From a virus, in IMG/VR virus record IMGVR_UViG_3300046812_000348, positions 1-27,137 of that record: a DNA stretch of 27,137 bases, one strand, 5' to 3'. Position 1 is the stretch's first letter; every line of letters begins with the position of its first letter. Positions 6,751-12,677 of the stretch are shown piece after piece. Under the pieces are notes generated by a model. It saw only the letters and a program-made list of their open reading frames with translations, was not told the DNA's origin and made no database searches. The translations under genes and the position numbers were made by a program.

Positions 6751-6867
6751 TCAGTTTCCTGTCACCGGATGGAGCGATGTAATGGAGGTTAGACGCGTAG
6801 CTACGTATGCAGGCACAGCAAGCCGGCGCCCGATCCTTGGACCGGAGAGGGGCGTCGGCTTATTCAT
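6751..6867 (-). CDS. Possible 38-residue protein
   Basis: This ORF fills the gap between two early genes. Its ATG at 6867 overlaps the preceding stop by 8 bp and its TGA lies 4 bp before the next ATG. The product reads MNKPTPLSGPRIGRRLAVPA at the start and is moderately basic. The tiling with both neighbours is what supports it. Composition is unremarkable and no family is recognised. Confidence 0.4.
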   Translation of the reverse strand: MNKPTPLSGPRIGRRLAVPAYVATRLTSITSLHPVTGN

Positions 6868-7138
6868 TTCCGTCATCCCTGACGCCGAAGCCGCGCTTGT
6901 GCAGCGGCACGTCGGGGAGGTCCGGGGACGGCGGCGAAGACCTTTCCAGAATCATCCGCATGCCGCCTTGGTCGAGCCACTCGGCAAAGATTTTCGTGGC
7001 CTCTAAGTGCCCGATGTCGGTTCTCGCGATGGCGAATTGCGACTGGCGGGGCGCCCACCCCGCGGCGTCCACGAGCGCCATGAGCTCTTCTTGGACCTGA
7101 TTGGCCCACGCGGCATCGATGACGGTGGCGTCGCTCAT
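6860..7138 (-). CDS. Early protein with tail-fibre-like WAN-VQEE motif
   Basis: The 92-residue product begins MSDATVIDAAWANQVQEELM, followed by VDAAGWAP. This segment aligns with residues 37-65 of the tail fibre encoded at 15326-16591 (TVLDYDWANTVQEE and AGLTP), a motif common near the N-terminus of phage fibres and head-fibre-like proteins. The remainder is unlike the fibre. It is coupled to cro by ATGA, an unusual place for a structural motif. It may be a recombined fragment that gained its own reading frame; the role is unknown. Confidence 0.6.
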   Translation of the reverse strand: MSDATVIDAAWANQVQEELMALVDAAGWAPRQSQFAIARTDIGHLEATKIFAEWLDQGGMRMILERSSPPSPDLPDVPLHKRGFGVRDDGNE

Positions 7139-7371
7139 GCGGCGTCCTGTGGGAGTGATGTTCGTTTGATGGTCTGTAGGGGAAAATCGTCATCAGTAAC
7201 GGCGCTACTAGTGACGCGCTCGATCTCGCGCATCATCGCGCGGTCGGGAATGCGCTCGCCCGTAATGTAGCGATGCACGGTACGCCCGGGGTTGCTGCCG
7301 CCGATGCCGAGCATCCCGGCAAGCTGGGTCATCGTGATCCGGTTCTGCCTGCGCCAATCTTCGAGAGTCAT
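7135..7371 (-). CDS. cro: Cro-like HTH repressor
   Basis: The 78-residue product starts MTLEDWRRQNRITMTQLAGM, and residues 12-40 form an XRE/Cro-type helix-turn-helix (LAGMLGIGGSNPGRTVHRYITG). It is the first gene of the leftward operon and faces cI across an operator-filled intergenic region. The P-left -10 box ends only about 9 bases before the ATG, so the message would begin at or just before the start codon. By analogy with lambda, it would damp cI and early transcription in lytic growth. Symbol by position and fold, not by close homology. Confidence 0.75.
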   Translation of the reverse strand: MTLEDWRRQNRITMTQLAGMLGIGGSNPGRTVHRYITGERIPDRAMMREIERVTSSAVTDDDFPLQTIKRTSLPQDAA

Positions 7372-7379
7372 GGCGCAAC

Positions 7380-7407
7380 AAGATAGCCAATTCGGCTACT
7401 ACGTCAA
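7380..7407 (-). promoter_or_regulatory. Leftward early promoter P-left
   Basis: Read on the minus strand, TTGACG at 7407-7402 and TATCTT at 7385-7380 are separated by 16 bp. A palindromic operator lies inside the spacer and reaches into the -10 box. The same layout recurs at P-right. The predicted transcript start is at about 7373. Confidence 0.65.
7384..7398. promoter_or_regulatory. Operator 1, TAGCC-N5-GGCTA palindrome
   Basis: TAGCCAATTCGGCTA is a perfect 5-bp inverted repeat with a 5-bp centre, placed between the P-left -35 and -10 boxes, so a bound repressor would exclude polymerase. Likely bound by CI and Cro. Confidence 0.7.
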
Positions 7408-7416
7408 GCCGATACA

Positions 7417-7431
7417 TAGCCAAGTCGGCGA
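7417..7431. promoter_or_regulatory. Operator 2, imperfect copy
   Basis: TAGCCAAGTCGGCGA keeps the left half-site and three of five bases of the right half-site. It lies in the middle of the cro-cI gap, 33 bp from operator 1 start to start. A further half-site TAGCC follows at 7432. Weaker binding is expected. Confidence 0.5.
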
Positions 7432-7451
7432 TAGCCAGCCGCAGCGTTAAC

Positions 7452-7466
7452 TAGCCAAAGTGGCTA
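7452..7466. promoter_or_regulatory. Operator 3, beside the cI start
   Basis: TAGCCAAAGTGGCTA is a perfect 6-bp inverted repeat (TAGCCA/TGGCTA) ending one base before the cI ATG at 7468. It is well placed for autoregulation of cI. Confidence 0.7.
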
Positions 7467-7467
7467 C

Positions 7468-7881
7468 ATGCTGAAGAATGAACCTATCACGACGCGCCTG
7501 CGGGAGATTCGCCACAACCGAGGATACAGTTTGGCGGAGCTAGCTCGGGAAAGCGGCATTGCGGCGCCAACCATTCAGAAGATCGAGAAGGGCGTCACTA
7601 AGAATATTAGCCCCGCCCAAGCTCCCCGTCTCGCGAAAGCCCTCGAAGTCTCGATAGCCGAGCTCTACGCGGAGATCGGCTCAACCATCCGGCTCAAGCC
7701 TATTCGTCCGATCGTCCCAGTGCAGTCCAAGAGAAGCGGCCACCTGATCCATGAGCCGGATCAAATCCGCCTTATCGGGATCTGGGAGCGGCTGCCGCGG
7801 AACGCGCAAATGGCGATCATGACGCTCGCCCAGGTCATCGCAGATGCCTCCCCGAAGGACGGCCCGTCGAAAGTCGCTTAG
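7468..7881 (+). CDS. cI: CI-like phage repressor
   Basis: The 137-residue protein has an XRE helix-turn-helix at residues 8-65 (TTRLREIRHNRGYSLAELAR, then IAAPTIQKIEKG). A helical C-terminal part follows (about 96-130, QIRLIGIWERLPRNAQMAIM) resembling that of short repressors that lack a LexA-like autoprotease domain. No Ser-Lys cleavage dyad is seen, so induction would not go through RecA-stimulated self-cleavage. No ribosome site is visible; an operator abuts the ATG. It probably represses both early promoters and leads the transcript that continues into the HEPN pair. Confidence 0.8.
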   Translation: MLKNEPITTRLREIRHNRGYSLAELARESGIAAPTIQKIEKGVTKNISPAQAPRLAKALEVSIAELYAEIGSTIRLKPIRPIVPVQSKRSGHLIHEPDQIRLIGIWERLPRNAQMAIMTLAQVIADASPKDGPSKVA

Positions 7882-7984
7882 GCGAATGATCTCGCCCATC
7901 GTTTTGCCTCCCCTAATTTTCTTACCCCCGCCTCGGGGCGCGGCATGAAAGCGAGGCCGGGCCGCATAGGAAAGGCGTCGCGTT

Positions 7985-8437
7985 GTGATTGAGCGCCGGC
8001 GGCGCGCCCCCGAATACTGCTCGGCAGCCGATTGGGCATCGGGCGCGCGCCAACATGGAAAGGACGCCCAAACCCTTCTGGAAACCGGTAGTATGCGGAA
8101 TGCCTACTATCATGCCGGGATGGCAGTGGAATTCGCCCTCAAGGCAAGGATCATGCATACGGAAGGGCTGAACTCCTGGCCAACTTCCAAGACTCGCCCG
8201 GAGCTGTACACCCACAATCTAGGCGATCTATTGCAGGTGGCGAACCTCAAGCCAGCGCTTGAACAAGAGGTTGCTGACCTGTCGCCCTTGGGAATCGCCT
8301 GGTATTCGATGAAGGACTTCAACATCAATTTGCGTTATCCTAACGGGCGGCCTTTCCCAAGGCGCCGCGCGGTGGATGCGGTTCGCTCGATCACAGAAAT
8401 GGGGCTGGTGGAATGGCTGATCCGCGGCATTCTCTAA
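7985..8437 (+). CDS. HEPN-domain protein
   Basis: The 150-residue product starts with GTG at 7985 behind AGGAAAGG. Residues 13-60 form the HEPN pattern: SAADWASGARQHGKDAQTLL, then SMRNAYYHAGMAVEFALKAR. Arg38 to His43 gives the R-x4-H motif used by HEPN ribonucleases. The usual partner nucleotidyltransferase (MNT) is absent; instead an unrecognised gene overlaps its end by 25 bp. HEPN proteins serve as toxins in toxin-antitoxin and abortive-infection systems, so its place just after cI suggests a lysogen-expressed defence or addiction cargo. Nuclease activity is inferred from the motif only. Confidence 0.72.
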   Translation: MIERRRRAPEYCSAADWASGARQHGKDAQTLLETGSMRNAYYHAGMAVEFALKARIMHTEGLNSWPTSKTRPELYTHNLGDLLQVANLKPALEQEVADLSPLGIAWYSMKDFNINLRYPNGRPFPRRRAVDAVRSITEMGLVEWLIRGIL

Positions 8438-8895
8438 GCGAGGAACGAGCAGAAGCGGGCTGGCGCATTCTCGCGCTGATGGACGAGATCGGCTTCGACG
8501 CCCTAGCGGCCGCGTGGATCCATGACCGTCAGACCGGGAAGTGGTGCTATCTGCTCTCGACCCCCATGATTCTGACGAAAGGACCGATCTGGATATACGA
8601 ACGGCTGGCCCGCGTGTTTCGGCATCGGCCGCTGCCGCCTGGCGTCTCGCCGCTCGACATCACCGTCATTGACCCCGCGCTCGAACTGGCCCTGTTCGGA
8701 TCGCCGGCTATTGCGGTCAGCGGGACGCCGCCCGGCGTCCGAATTGTTGTGACCATCGAGATAAGCATAGAACATATCGGGGTGACTGACGGATTTGCGG
8801 CCTTCTTCCGTCGCGTTCCCCTCCCCCTTCGGGCGAAGAAGAAGCATCCAAGCCGGACATTCGACCACAAGGTTAAACGGCTAGAAGCTGCCTGA
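8413..8895 (+). CDS. Unrecognised partner of the HEPN protein
   Basis: The 160-residue protein overlaps the HEPN gene by 25 bp, so the two are probably co-translated. N-terminal residues 15-45 are helical (AGWRILALMDEIGFDALAAA) and followed by WIHDRQTGKWCYLL. A middle block has IYERLARVFRHRPLPPG and DITVIDP, and a basic tail follows (RAKKKHPSRTF). It has neither the GSx10DxD of MNT nucleotidyltransferases nor a known antitoxin fold by eye. It could be the antitoxin, a sensor or an effector subunit. The sequence ends shortly before the P-right operators. Confidence 0.62.
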   Translation: MADPRHSLSEERAEAGWRILALMDEIGFDALAAAWIHDRQTGKWCYLLSTPMILTKGPIWIYERLARVFRHRPLPPGVSPLDITVIDPALELALFGSPAIAVSGTPPGVRIVVTIEISIEHIGVTDGFAAFFRRVPLPLRAKKKHPSRTFDHKVKRLEAA

Positions 8896-8954
8896 TAGAC
8901 CGCGCCGCCCACCGTCCCCTAGCATAACCTGCCGGGCGCCCCGTCAACAATTAT

Positions 8955-8969
8955 TAGCCGATAAGGCTA
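8955..8969. promoter_or_regulatory. Operator 4, upstream of P-right
   Basis: TAGCCGATAAGGCTA is a perfect 5-bp inverted repeat identical in its arms to operators 1 and 5. It lies just upstream of the P-right -35 box and 32 bp from operator 5, which would allow cooperative binding about three helical turns apart. Confidence 0.65.
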
Positions 8970-8977
8970 CTTCTCTG

Positions 8978-9005
8978 TTGACTAAGTAGCCGATTTGGCT
9001 ACGCT
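8978..9005 (+). promoter_or_regulatory. Rightward early promoter P-right
   Basis: TTGACT at 8978-8983 and TACGCT at 9000-9005 are spaced by 16 bp with an operator between them. This copies P-left in spacing and in the bases around the operator. The -10 match is modest, so strength may depend on other factors. Confidence 0.55.
8987..9001. promoter_or_regulatory. Operator 5, within P-right
   Basis: TAGCCGATTTGGCTA fills the -35/-10 spacer of P-right. The repressor that turns off cro would therefore also turn off the recombination and integration operon. Confidence 0.7.
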
Positions 9006-9042
9006 CTCCCTCCATCGTTCACCATCGATGGAGCCCTGACAC

Positions 9043-9366
9043 ATGCCCGCCGGCGAGAATCCCGCGCCACCGTCGCCTAGCGTGGCGTCGAGGCTGTACC
9101 CGCTCACGGATGTCTGGTTCCAGACGAGCCGCCACGGCTGTCGGCTGTTGATGGCAGCGGATACGCCGGGGGTTGAGACCGAGATTTGTGTGGAGATGAC
9201 CGCCGGCGTCATTATGCGGCTCCGCCATATCGACAACATCAAAGGCCGCCGGATCTTCGAGGCCATCGAATGGGACCCGGCAGACGATCATGGCGTCGTC
9301 GCATCAGATGATCCCTTGGTGCAGCTCCAGGGGCCGTTTCGGGCGGGACTGCAAGATGCCGAATGA
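9043..9366 (+). CDS. Hypothetical first gene of the rightward operon
   Basis: The 107-residue product starts MPAGENPAPPSPSVASRLY with GGAG about nine bases upstream of the ATG. It has no transmembrane segment and a mixed beta-rich composition (CRLLMAADTPGVETEICVEM). Its place directly after the operator-controlled promoter makes it an immediate-early gene, and such first genes are often anti-host or anti-defence factors, but no family is recognised. The stop is followed by about 80 bp with strong palindromes and no convincing gene. Confidence 0.6.
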   Translation: MPAGENPAPPSPSVASRLYPLTDVWFQTSRHGCRLLMAADTPGVETEICVEMTAGVIMRLRHIDNIKGRRIFEAIEWDPADDHGVVASDDPLVQLQGPFRAGLQDAE

Positions 9367-9447
9367 GCGCGACGTGCGCGCCGACCGGACGTTAGCCGGC
9401 GTTGGCCGGACGCGCCCCGGGCCGGCCGCATTCCTGGCTCAACAGCC

Positions 9448-9720
9448 GTGAACGCTGAGATAGCCGTGCCGGGTGCAAGCGGCTCGGCGTCGTGGAAGCC
9501 GGCCTTTCCGCCAGAAGGGCCGGCTTCTATCGCGCAGATCGCTCGCTCGGACCGCCGGCAGGTCAGCGCGCGCACGCACAAGCAATGCAACGACTGCGGG
9601 CACACAAAGATGCTGGCTGAATTCACCACCTATACCGGCGAGCTTGGTCGGAGATACCGGCCGTACTGCAAACCCTGCGCAAGCGCCCGCACGCTGGCTT
9701 GGCATAGGCGGCAAGCATGA
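9448..9720 (+). CDS. Zinc-ribbon protein resembling HNH N-terminal domain
   Basis: The 90-residue product contains CNDCGHTKMLAEF, then RYRPYCKPCASARTLAWHR, the CxxC-x(n)-CxxC pattern found at the N-terminus of many phage HNH endonucleases, but no HNH motif follows. It therefore resembles a stand-alone zinc ribbon. The GTG start at 9448 lacks a clear ribosome site. The 5' part is coded by a perfect 10-bp inverted repeat, so the true start is uncertain, although no ATG lies further down in frame. It is coupled to the next gene by ATGA. Confidence 0.6.
   Translation: MNAEIAVPGASGSASWKPAFPPEGPASIAQIARSDRRQVSARTHKQCNDCGHTKMLAEFTTYTGELGRRYRPYCKPCASARTLAWHRRQA
9495..9527. repeat. Perfect inverted repeat, possible attenuator
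   Basis: GAAGCCGGCC at 9495-9504 pairs with GGCCGGCTTC at 9518-9527 around a 13-nt loop. A short CTAT, not a T-run, follows. It could be an RNA hairpin that limits or regulates the rightward operon, or simple coding sequence. Confidence 0.4.
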
Positions 9721-9872
9721 TCCATCCCGACATCATGCAGCTCGCCAGAGAAGAGGACCTCGCTGCCCTGCGCCGGTTCTATCGCCGGCGCCGCCACGCG
9801 CTCTACGTGCGGGTCGCCGGCACAGCAGTCGGAATTCTGGTGCTGTGGACTGCAATCATTTGGATCCTATGA
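9717..9872 (+). CDS. Small membrane protein
   Basis: This 51-codon gene starts in an ATGA overlap with the zinc-ribbon gene and ends one base before the ATG of the next. The product has an acidic start, a basic run (RRFYRRRRHALYVR) at about residues 20-32, and then one helix (VAGTAVGILVLWTAIIWIL) of about 19 residues to the C-terminus. The arginines predict a cytoplasmic N-terminus with the C-terminal end in the membrane. This topology suits a small early membrane factor; no specific family is recognised. Confidence 0.65.
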   Translation: MIHPDIMQLAREEDLAALRRFYRRRRHALYVRVAGTAVGILVLWTAIIWIL

Positions 9873-9873
9873 C

Positions 9874-10110
9874 ATGAACGAACAACCAGACCCGATCCTG
9901 GCCACGCTGCGGGAGCGCGAGGCCGAGCTGCTCACCGAGCATGCGCTTGCGACACAGGCGGTCGCGGTGGTCAACGGCCGGCTCGACGAGGTCCGCGATC
10001 TGATCGGCGCCATCACGCGGAAGCGCCCGGCACGCAAGCCGAAGGCTGCGACAGAGCCTGCGCGGGAGAATGGCGGCGACCTGCTGGAGACCCACCATGA
10101 ACCGGCATGA
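9874..10110 (+). CDS. Coiled-coil hypothetical protein
   Basis: The 78-residue product has a helical segment at about residues 8-48 (LATLREREAELLTEHALATQ, then GRLDEVRDLIGAIT) with heptad-like spacing, followed by a basic Lys/Arg/Pro/Ala-rich tail (KRPARKPKAATEP). The tail may bind nucleic acid. It lies two genes before the recombination genes and overlaps the next gene by 14 bp. No family is recognised. Confidence 0.65.
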   Translation: MNEQPDPILATLREREAELLTEHALATQAVAVVNGRLDEVRDLIGAITRKRPARKPKAATEPARENGGDLLETHHEPA

Positions 10111-10315
10111 TTTCCGCAATGCGATTTGCTGCCTTCACAACATCGACGCACATCAGCTTGTCGCCAGCGGCATTATCCACGACAGCGATGGCAAGGCGTG
10201 GCAGCGGTTCGCTTCCAACCCCGAGGCGTTCTTCCTCCGCCTCGACGACGCGCGTGCCGAAGCGCTGTGGGGACTGGTCGCGCGGCAATTGCAGCCGAGG
10301 GGCGTAGCGGCATGA
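10097..10315 (+). CDS. Hypothetical 72-residue early protein
   Basis: The product starts MNRHDFRNAICCLHNIDAHQ, chosen because GGAG lies upstream of the ATG at 10097; a longer frame would start inside the previous gene. It continues with IIHDSDGKAWQRFASNPEAF and a helical tail. This resembles small conserved phage proteins with a helix-strand-helix fold, often annotated without function. It is coupled to the following gene by ATGA. Confidence 0.6.
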   Translation: MNRHDFRNAICCLHNIDAHQLVASGIIHDSDGKAWQRFASNPEAFFLRLDDARAEALWGLVARQLQPRGVAA

Positions 10316-10533
10316 GCGCCATCGTCGAAATCCGCCTCGATTTCTCCCGGACGTTCGTTCCGCCCGGTGGCGATCGATATCAGCCGCTCAAGATCGCCGC
10401 GGGCCTCACTGTTGCGGTCGAGCCGGGCGAGGACGTCGAGGCGGTGAAGCGCACGGTGCAGATCGAACTGCGCCAGATTATCGAGGAGACGTATCGCTCG
10501 CAGGTCCGGCCGAAGCGCGAGGAGGCAGCATGA
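10312..10533 (+). CDS. Hypothetical 73-residue protein before ERF
   Basis: The product begins MSAIVEIRLDFSRTFVPPGG and ends with a helix holding VKRTVQIELRQIIEETYRSQ. The predicted strands followed by one helix suggest a small folded protein. ATGA overlaps connect it with the 72-residue gene upstream and the ERF gene downstream, so it is probably made in step with the annealing protein. No family is recognised. Confidence 0.6.
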   Translation: MSAIVEIRLDFSRTFVPPGGDRYQPLKIAAGLTVAVEPGEDVEAVKRTVQIELRQIIEETYRSQVRPKREEAA

Positions 10534-11303
10534 ACGAGGTCGCCACCGTCACCGCGTCCAACCTTCCCGCGCTGCCGGTGGAGCGCGTCCTGCAGGCCGT
10601 CATCGCCGCCGCGAGCGACCCGGCCGTCGACGTCGCCAAGATGCGCGAGCTGCTCGGCCTTCAGAAAGAGCTCATGGCCATGCAGGCGGAGCAGCAATTC
10701 AACGAGGCCTTTGCACGCCTGTCGCGCAAGCTTCCCCGCATCAAGAAAGACGGCAAGGTCGAATACAAGAACAAGCAGACCGGGCAGATGGAGAAGTCGT
10801 TCAACTTCGCCACGTGGGACACGATCGACAAGCACATCCGGCCGCTGCTTGAGGAGGAAGGCTTCACGCTGTCCTTCGACTCCGCACCGCGGCAGGGCGA
10901 TGGCGGCGGCATCATCGTCACCGGCACGCTGCTCCACATCGCCGGCCACAAGCGCACGGCGTCGATCCCGCTCGCGCTCGATAGCTCAGGCGGCAAGAAC
11001 AACATCCAGGGCATGGGCAGCACGTTCAGCTACGGCAAGCGCTACACCGCGACCGGGCTATTGAACATCGTGACCGAGGGCGAGGATGACGATGGCCACG
11101 CCGGCGGCGAGCGGTTCATTTCGCCAGAGCGGGCCGATGAGCTTCGTGCGCTGGCAGCGAGCGTCAAGCGTCAGGAAGGCCAGCTGCTCGACCAGATGTT
11201 CGGGGGCACCGTGCGCACGATGGATGAGGTTCCGGAGGACGCATACCTGCCGGTGAAGAACATGCTCCTCGGCATCCAGCGCGCCCAACAGAAGAAGGCC
11301 TGA
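10530..11303 (+). CDS. erf: ERF-family single-strand annealing protein
   Basis: The 257-residue protein has the ERF core at about residues 45-175: QAEQQFNEAFARLSRKLPRI, a basic KKDGKVEYKNK, then FNFATWDTIDKHIRPLLEEE, followed by GFTLSF and FSYGKRYTATGLLNIVTEGEDDD near 165-190. The last block is the conserved YG.RY.....l.i.t.eDdD signature. ERF proteins anneal complementary single strands and circularise or recombine phage DNA with a 5'-3' exonuclease, here encoded just downstream. A helical C-terminal part follows. Confidence 0.88.
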   Translation: MNEVATVTASNLPALPVERVLQAVIAAASDPAVDVAKMRELLGLQKELMAMQAEQQFNEAFARLSRKLPRIKKDGKVEYKNKQTGQMEKSFNFATWDTIDKHIRPLLEEEGFTLSFDSAPRQGDGGGIIVTGTLLHIAGHKRTASIPLALDSSGGKNNIQGMGSTFSYGKRYTATGLLNIVTEGEDDDGHAGGERFISPERADELRALAASVKRQEGQLLDQMFGGTVRTMDEVPEDAYLPVKNMLLGIQRAQQKKA

Positions 11304-11308
11304 AGACG

Positions 11309-12109
11309 ATGGCCAAGATTTATTGGACGGTCCAACAGGGGAGTGCCGCTTGGTTCAAGCTGCGTGCCGGGATCCCCACGGCGAGCAATTTCGACAAAAT
11401 CCTGACGCCGAAGCGGGCCGAGCTTGCCGCCGCCCGGTTCAAGTATGGGTGCCGCCTGGTCGCAGAGAAGTTGCTCAACTGGCAGGCCGACTCGCTCGAT
11501 ACGATCCGGCACATCGAGGAAGGCAGGCTCAACGAGCCATTCGCCGTCGGACAGCTGCACGCGATCAGCGGCGTCGTGACGCACAAGCTGGGTATCGTGA
11601 TCACCAACGACGGACGCTTCGGCGCATCGCCGGATCGCGCGATCCCCACCCACGGTACACCGGCTGGTGATATCGAGGACGGCGTATTGGCCGAAGTGAT
11701 CGAAGTAAAGTCGCCGACTGTGCCAAAGCAGTTTGAGTATCTGCTGCTCGGCCATGACGACGCATATCGGTGCCAGGTACAGGGTCAGATGTATGTCGCC
11801 GAAGCCGACAAGGCGACGTTCTACTCGTATTCAGATCGCATGCCGGCGTACCACGTGGAGACCGGCCGCGACGAGCCGTTCATCCGCAAGCTGCGGGACG
11901 CGCTCGAGCAGTTCGACGATGAGCTGCAGGAGATGCTCGAGCGCGCGCAATCGCTCGGCATCTATCAGGCATTCGAGGATGCGCGACTTCCAGCCGATCG
12001 CGAATACGCCGACGGCATCCGGCGGGATCCGATGACCACCGCGGAGGAGATGGCGGCGGTGATCGAGCACGAGACCCGGCCGGGCGACCTCTACCGGCTT
12101 GGTGCCTGA
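11309..12109 (+). CDS. YqaJ-like viral exonuclease
   Basis: The 266-residue protein has the YqaJ/lambda-exo fold of the PD-(D/E)xK group. Visible residues are QQGSAAWFKLRAGIPTASNF near the start, Glu76 (GRLNEPFA), Asp109 (GASPDR), Glu132 and Lys134 (VIEVKSP), and QVQGQMYV at about 156-163. These are the usual catalytic and metal residues. With the ERF gene it forms a two-component recombinase: strand resection to expose 3' ends, then annealing. The stop overlaps the next start (TGATG). Confidence 0.88.
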   Translation: MAKIYWTVQQGSAAWFKLRAGIPTASNFDKILTPKRAELAAARFKYGCRLVAEKLLNWQADSLDTIRHIEEGRLNEPFAVGQLHAISGVVTHKLGIVITNDGRFGASPDRAIPTHGTPAGDIEDGVLAEVIEVKSPTVPKQFEYLLLGHDDAYRCQVQGQMYVAEADKATFYSYSDRMPAYHVETGRDEPFIRKLRDALEQFDDELQEMLERAQSLGIYQAFEDARLPADREYADGIRRDPMTTAEEMAAVIEHETRPGDLYRLGA

Positions 12110-12267
12110 TGAGCGACGCTGTGCTAGGCCTTGCGGGTGGCTGCGCCTCTATGGCGGGACCGGCTGCTACCGGCCCCGCCCATTCCGAGGGAGACGCGGC
12201 ATACCGAGTGGGAGTTCACTATGCCGACGATCGCCGGAACTGCGCTTCAACGCGCTGTGCCCAATGA
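12109..12267 (+). CDS. Possible 52-residue protein
   Basis: The ORF starts in the exonuclease stop (TGATG at 12107-12111) and ends in an ATGA overlap with the excisionase candidate. The product is Gly/Ala-rich with four cysteines (GGCAS near residue 12, then NCASTRCAQ at the end). It contains a GC-rich hairpin at 12153-12180. The tight junctions support translation, but composition gives no function and the ORF may only couple its neighbours. Confidence 0.42.
   Translation: MSDAVLGLAGGCASMAGPAATGPAHSEGDAAYRVGVHYADDRRNCASTRCAQ
12153..12180. repeat. GC-rich inverted repeat
   Basis: GGCGGG-A-CCGG pairs with CCGG-C-CCCGCC around CTGCTA, giving a 6+4 bp stem with one mismatch. No T-run follows on either strand, so a factor-independent terminator is not clear. 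It may regulate expression of the xis/int pair. Confidence 0.4.
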
Positions 12268-12677
12268 TACCGCCTTCCCCAGCAAGTGGCAACGACTGGC
12301 TCACGCCGGACGACATGGCCACGGTGTTGCACGTATCCCGACGACAGGTGCTGCGCCTGGTGCGCACGCACAACGTCCCGGTGATCCGTCCCGCCCGCTC
12401 CGTCGTCCTGTTTGACCCGATCGCGCGCCACGCACTGGAAGAAGCATGCCGCTCCAAATCCGTCGCCGGCCCGATACCGGGTCGCTTGAGATCTACGGCC
12501 GGGTCCGCCCCGCCGGTGCGAAAACTGGGATCAGAGTCCGCCAGCGCGCTGGCAGTGATGACCCAGCTCTTGCGCGAGAAGAAGCGGTCGCGATCGAATT
12601 CGAGATCATCCGCCGGCACCTCCACGGCGACCGTCCACGAACTCGATCCTTCTCGGTCGCGTGTGAGGCCTACATAA
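12264..12677 (+). CDS. HTH protein, likely excisionase
   Basis: The N-terminal part has a MerR/Xis-type helix-turn-helix at about residues 12-62: WLTPDDMATVLHVSRRQVLR, then VRTHNVPVIRPARSVVLFDP. It is the last gene before int, the usual place for a small excisionase. Downstream of about residue 62 the frame runs through the first 230 bp of the integrase gene in another frame and reads as low-complexity Ser/Arg sequence. The functional part may therefore be the first 65 residues, or the open end may reflect a lost stop. Confidence 0.62.
   Translation: MIPPSPASGNDWLTPDDMATVLHVSRRQVLRLVRTHNVPVIRPARSVVLFDPIARHALEEACRSKSVAGPIPGRLRSTAGSAPPVRKLGSESASALAVMTQLLREKKRSRSNSRSSAGTSTATVHELDPSRSRVRPT

Noticed and set aside
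7924-7940. CCCCG-CCT-CGGGG hairpin after cI as a terminator
   Set aside because: No T-run follows on either strand, and the HEPN gene would need the read-through; kept only as a possible weak structure.
9363-9395. 10-codon ORF with ATGA overlap after the first rightward gene
   Set aside because: It is too short, has no distinctive composition and ends in palindromic sequence, so it could be chance.
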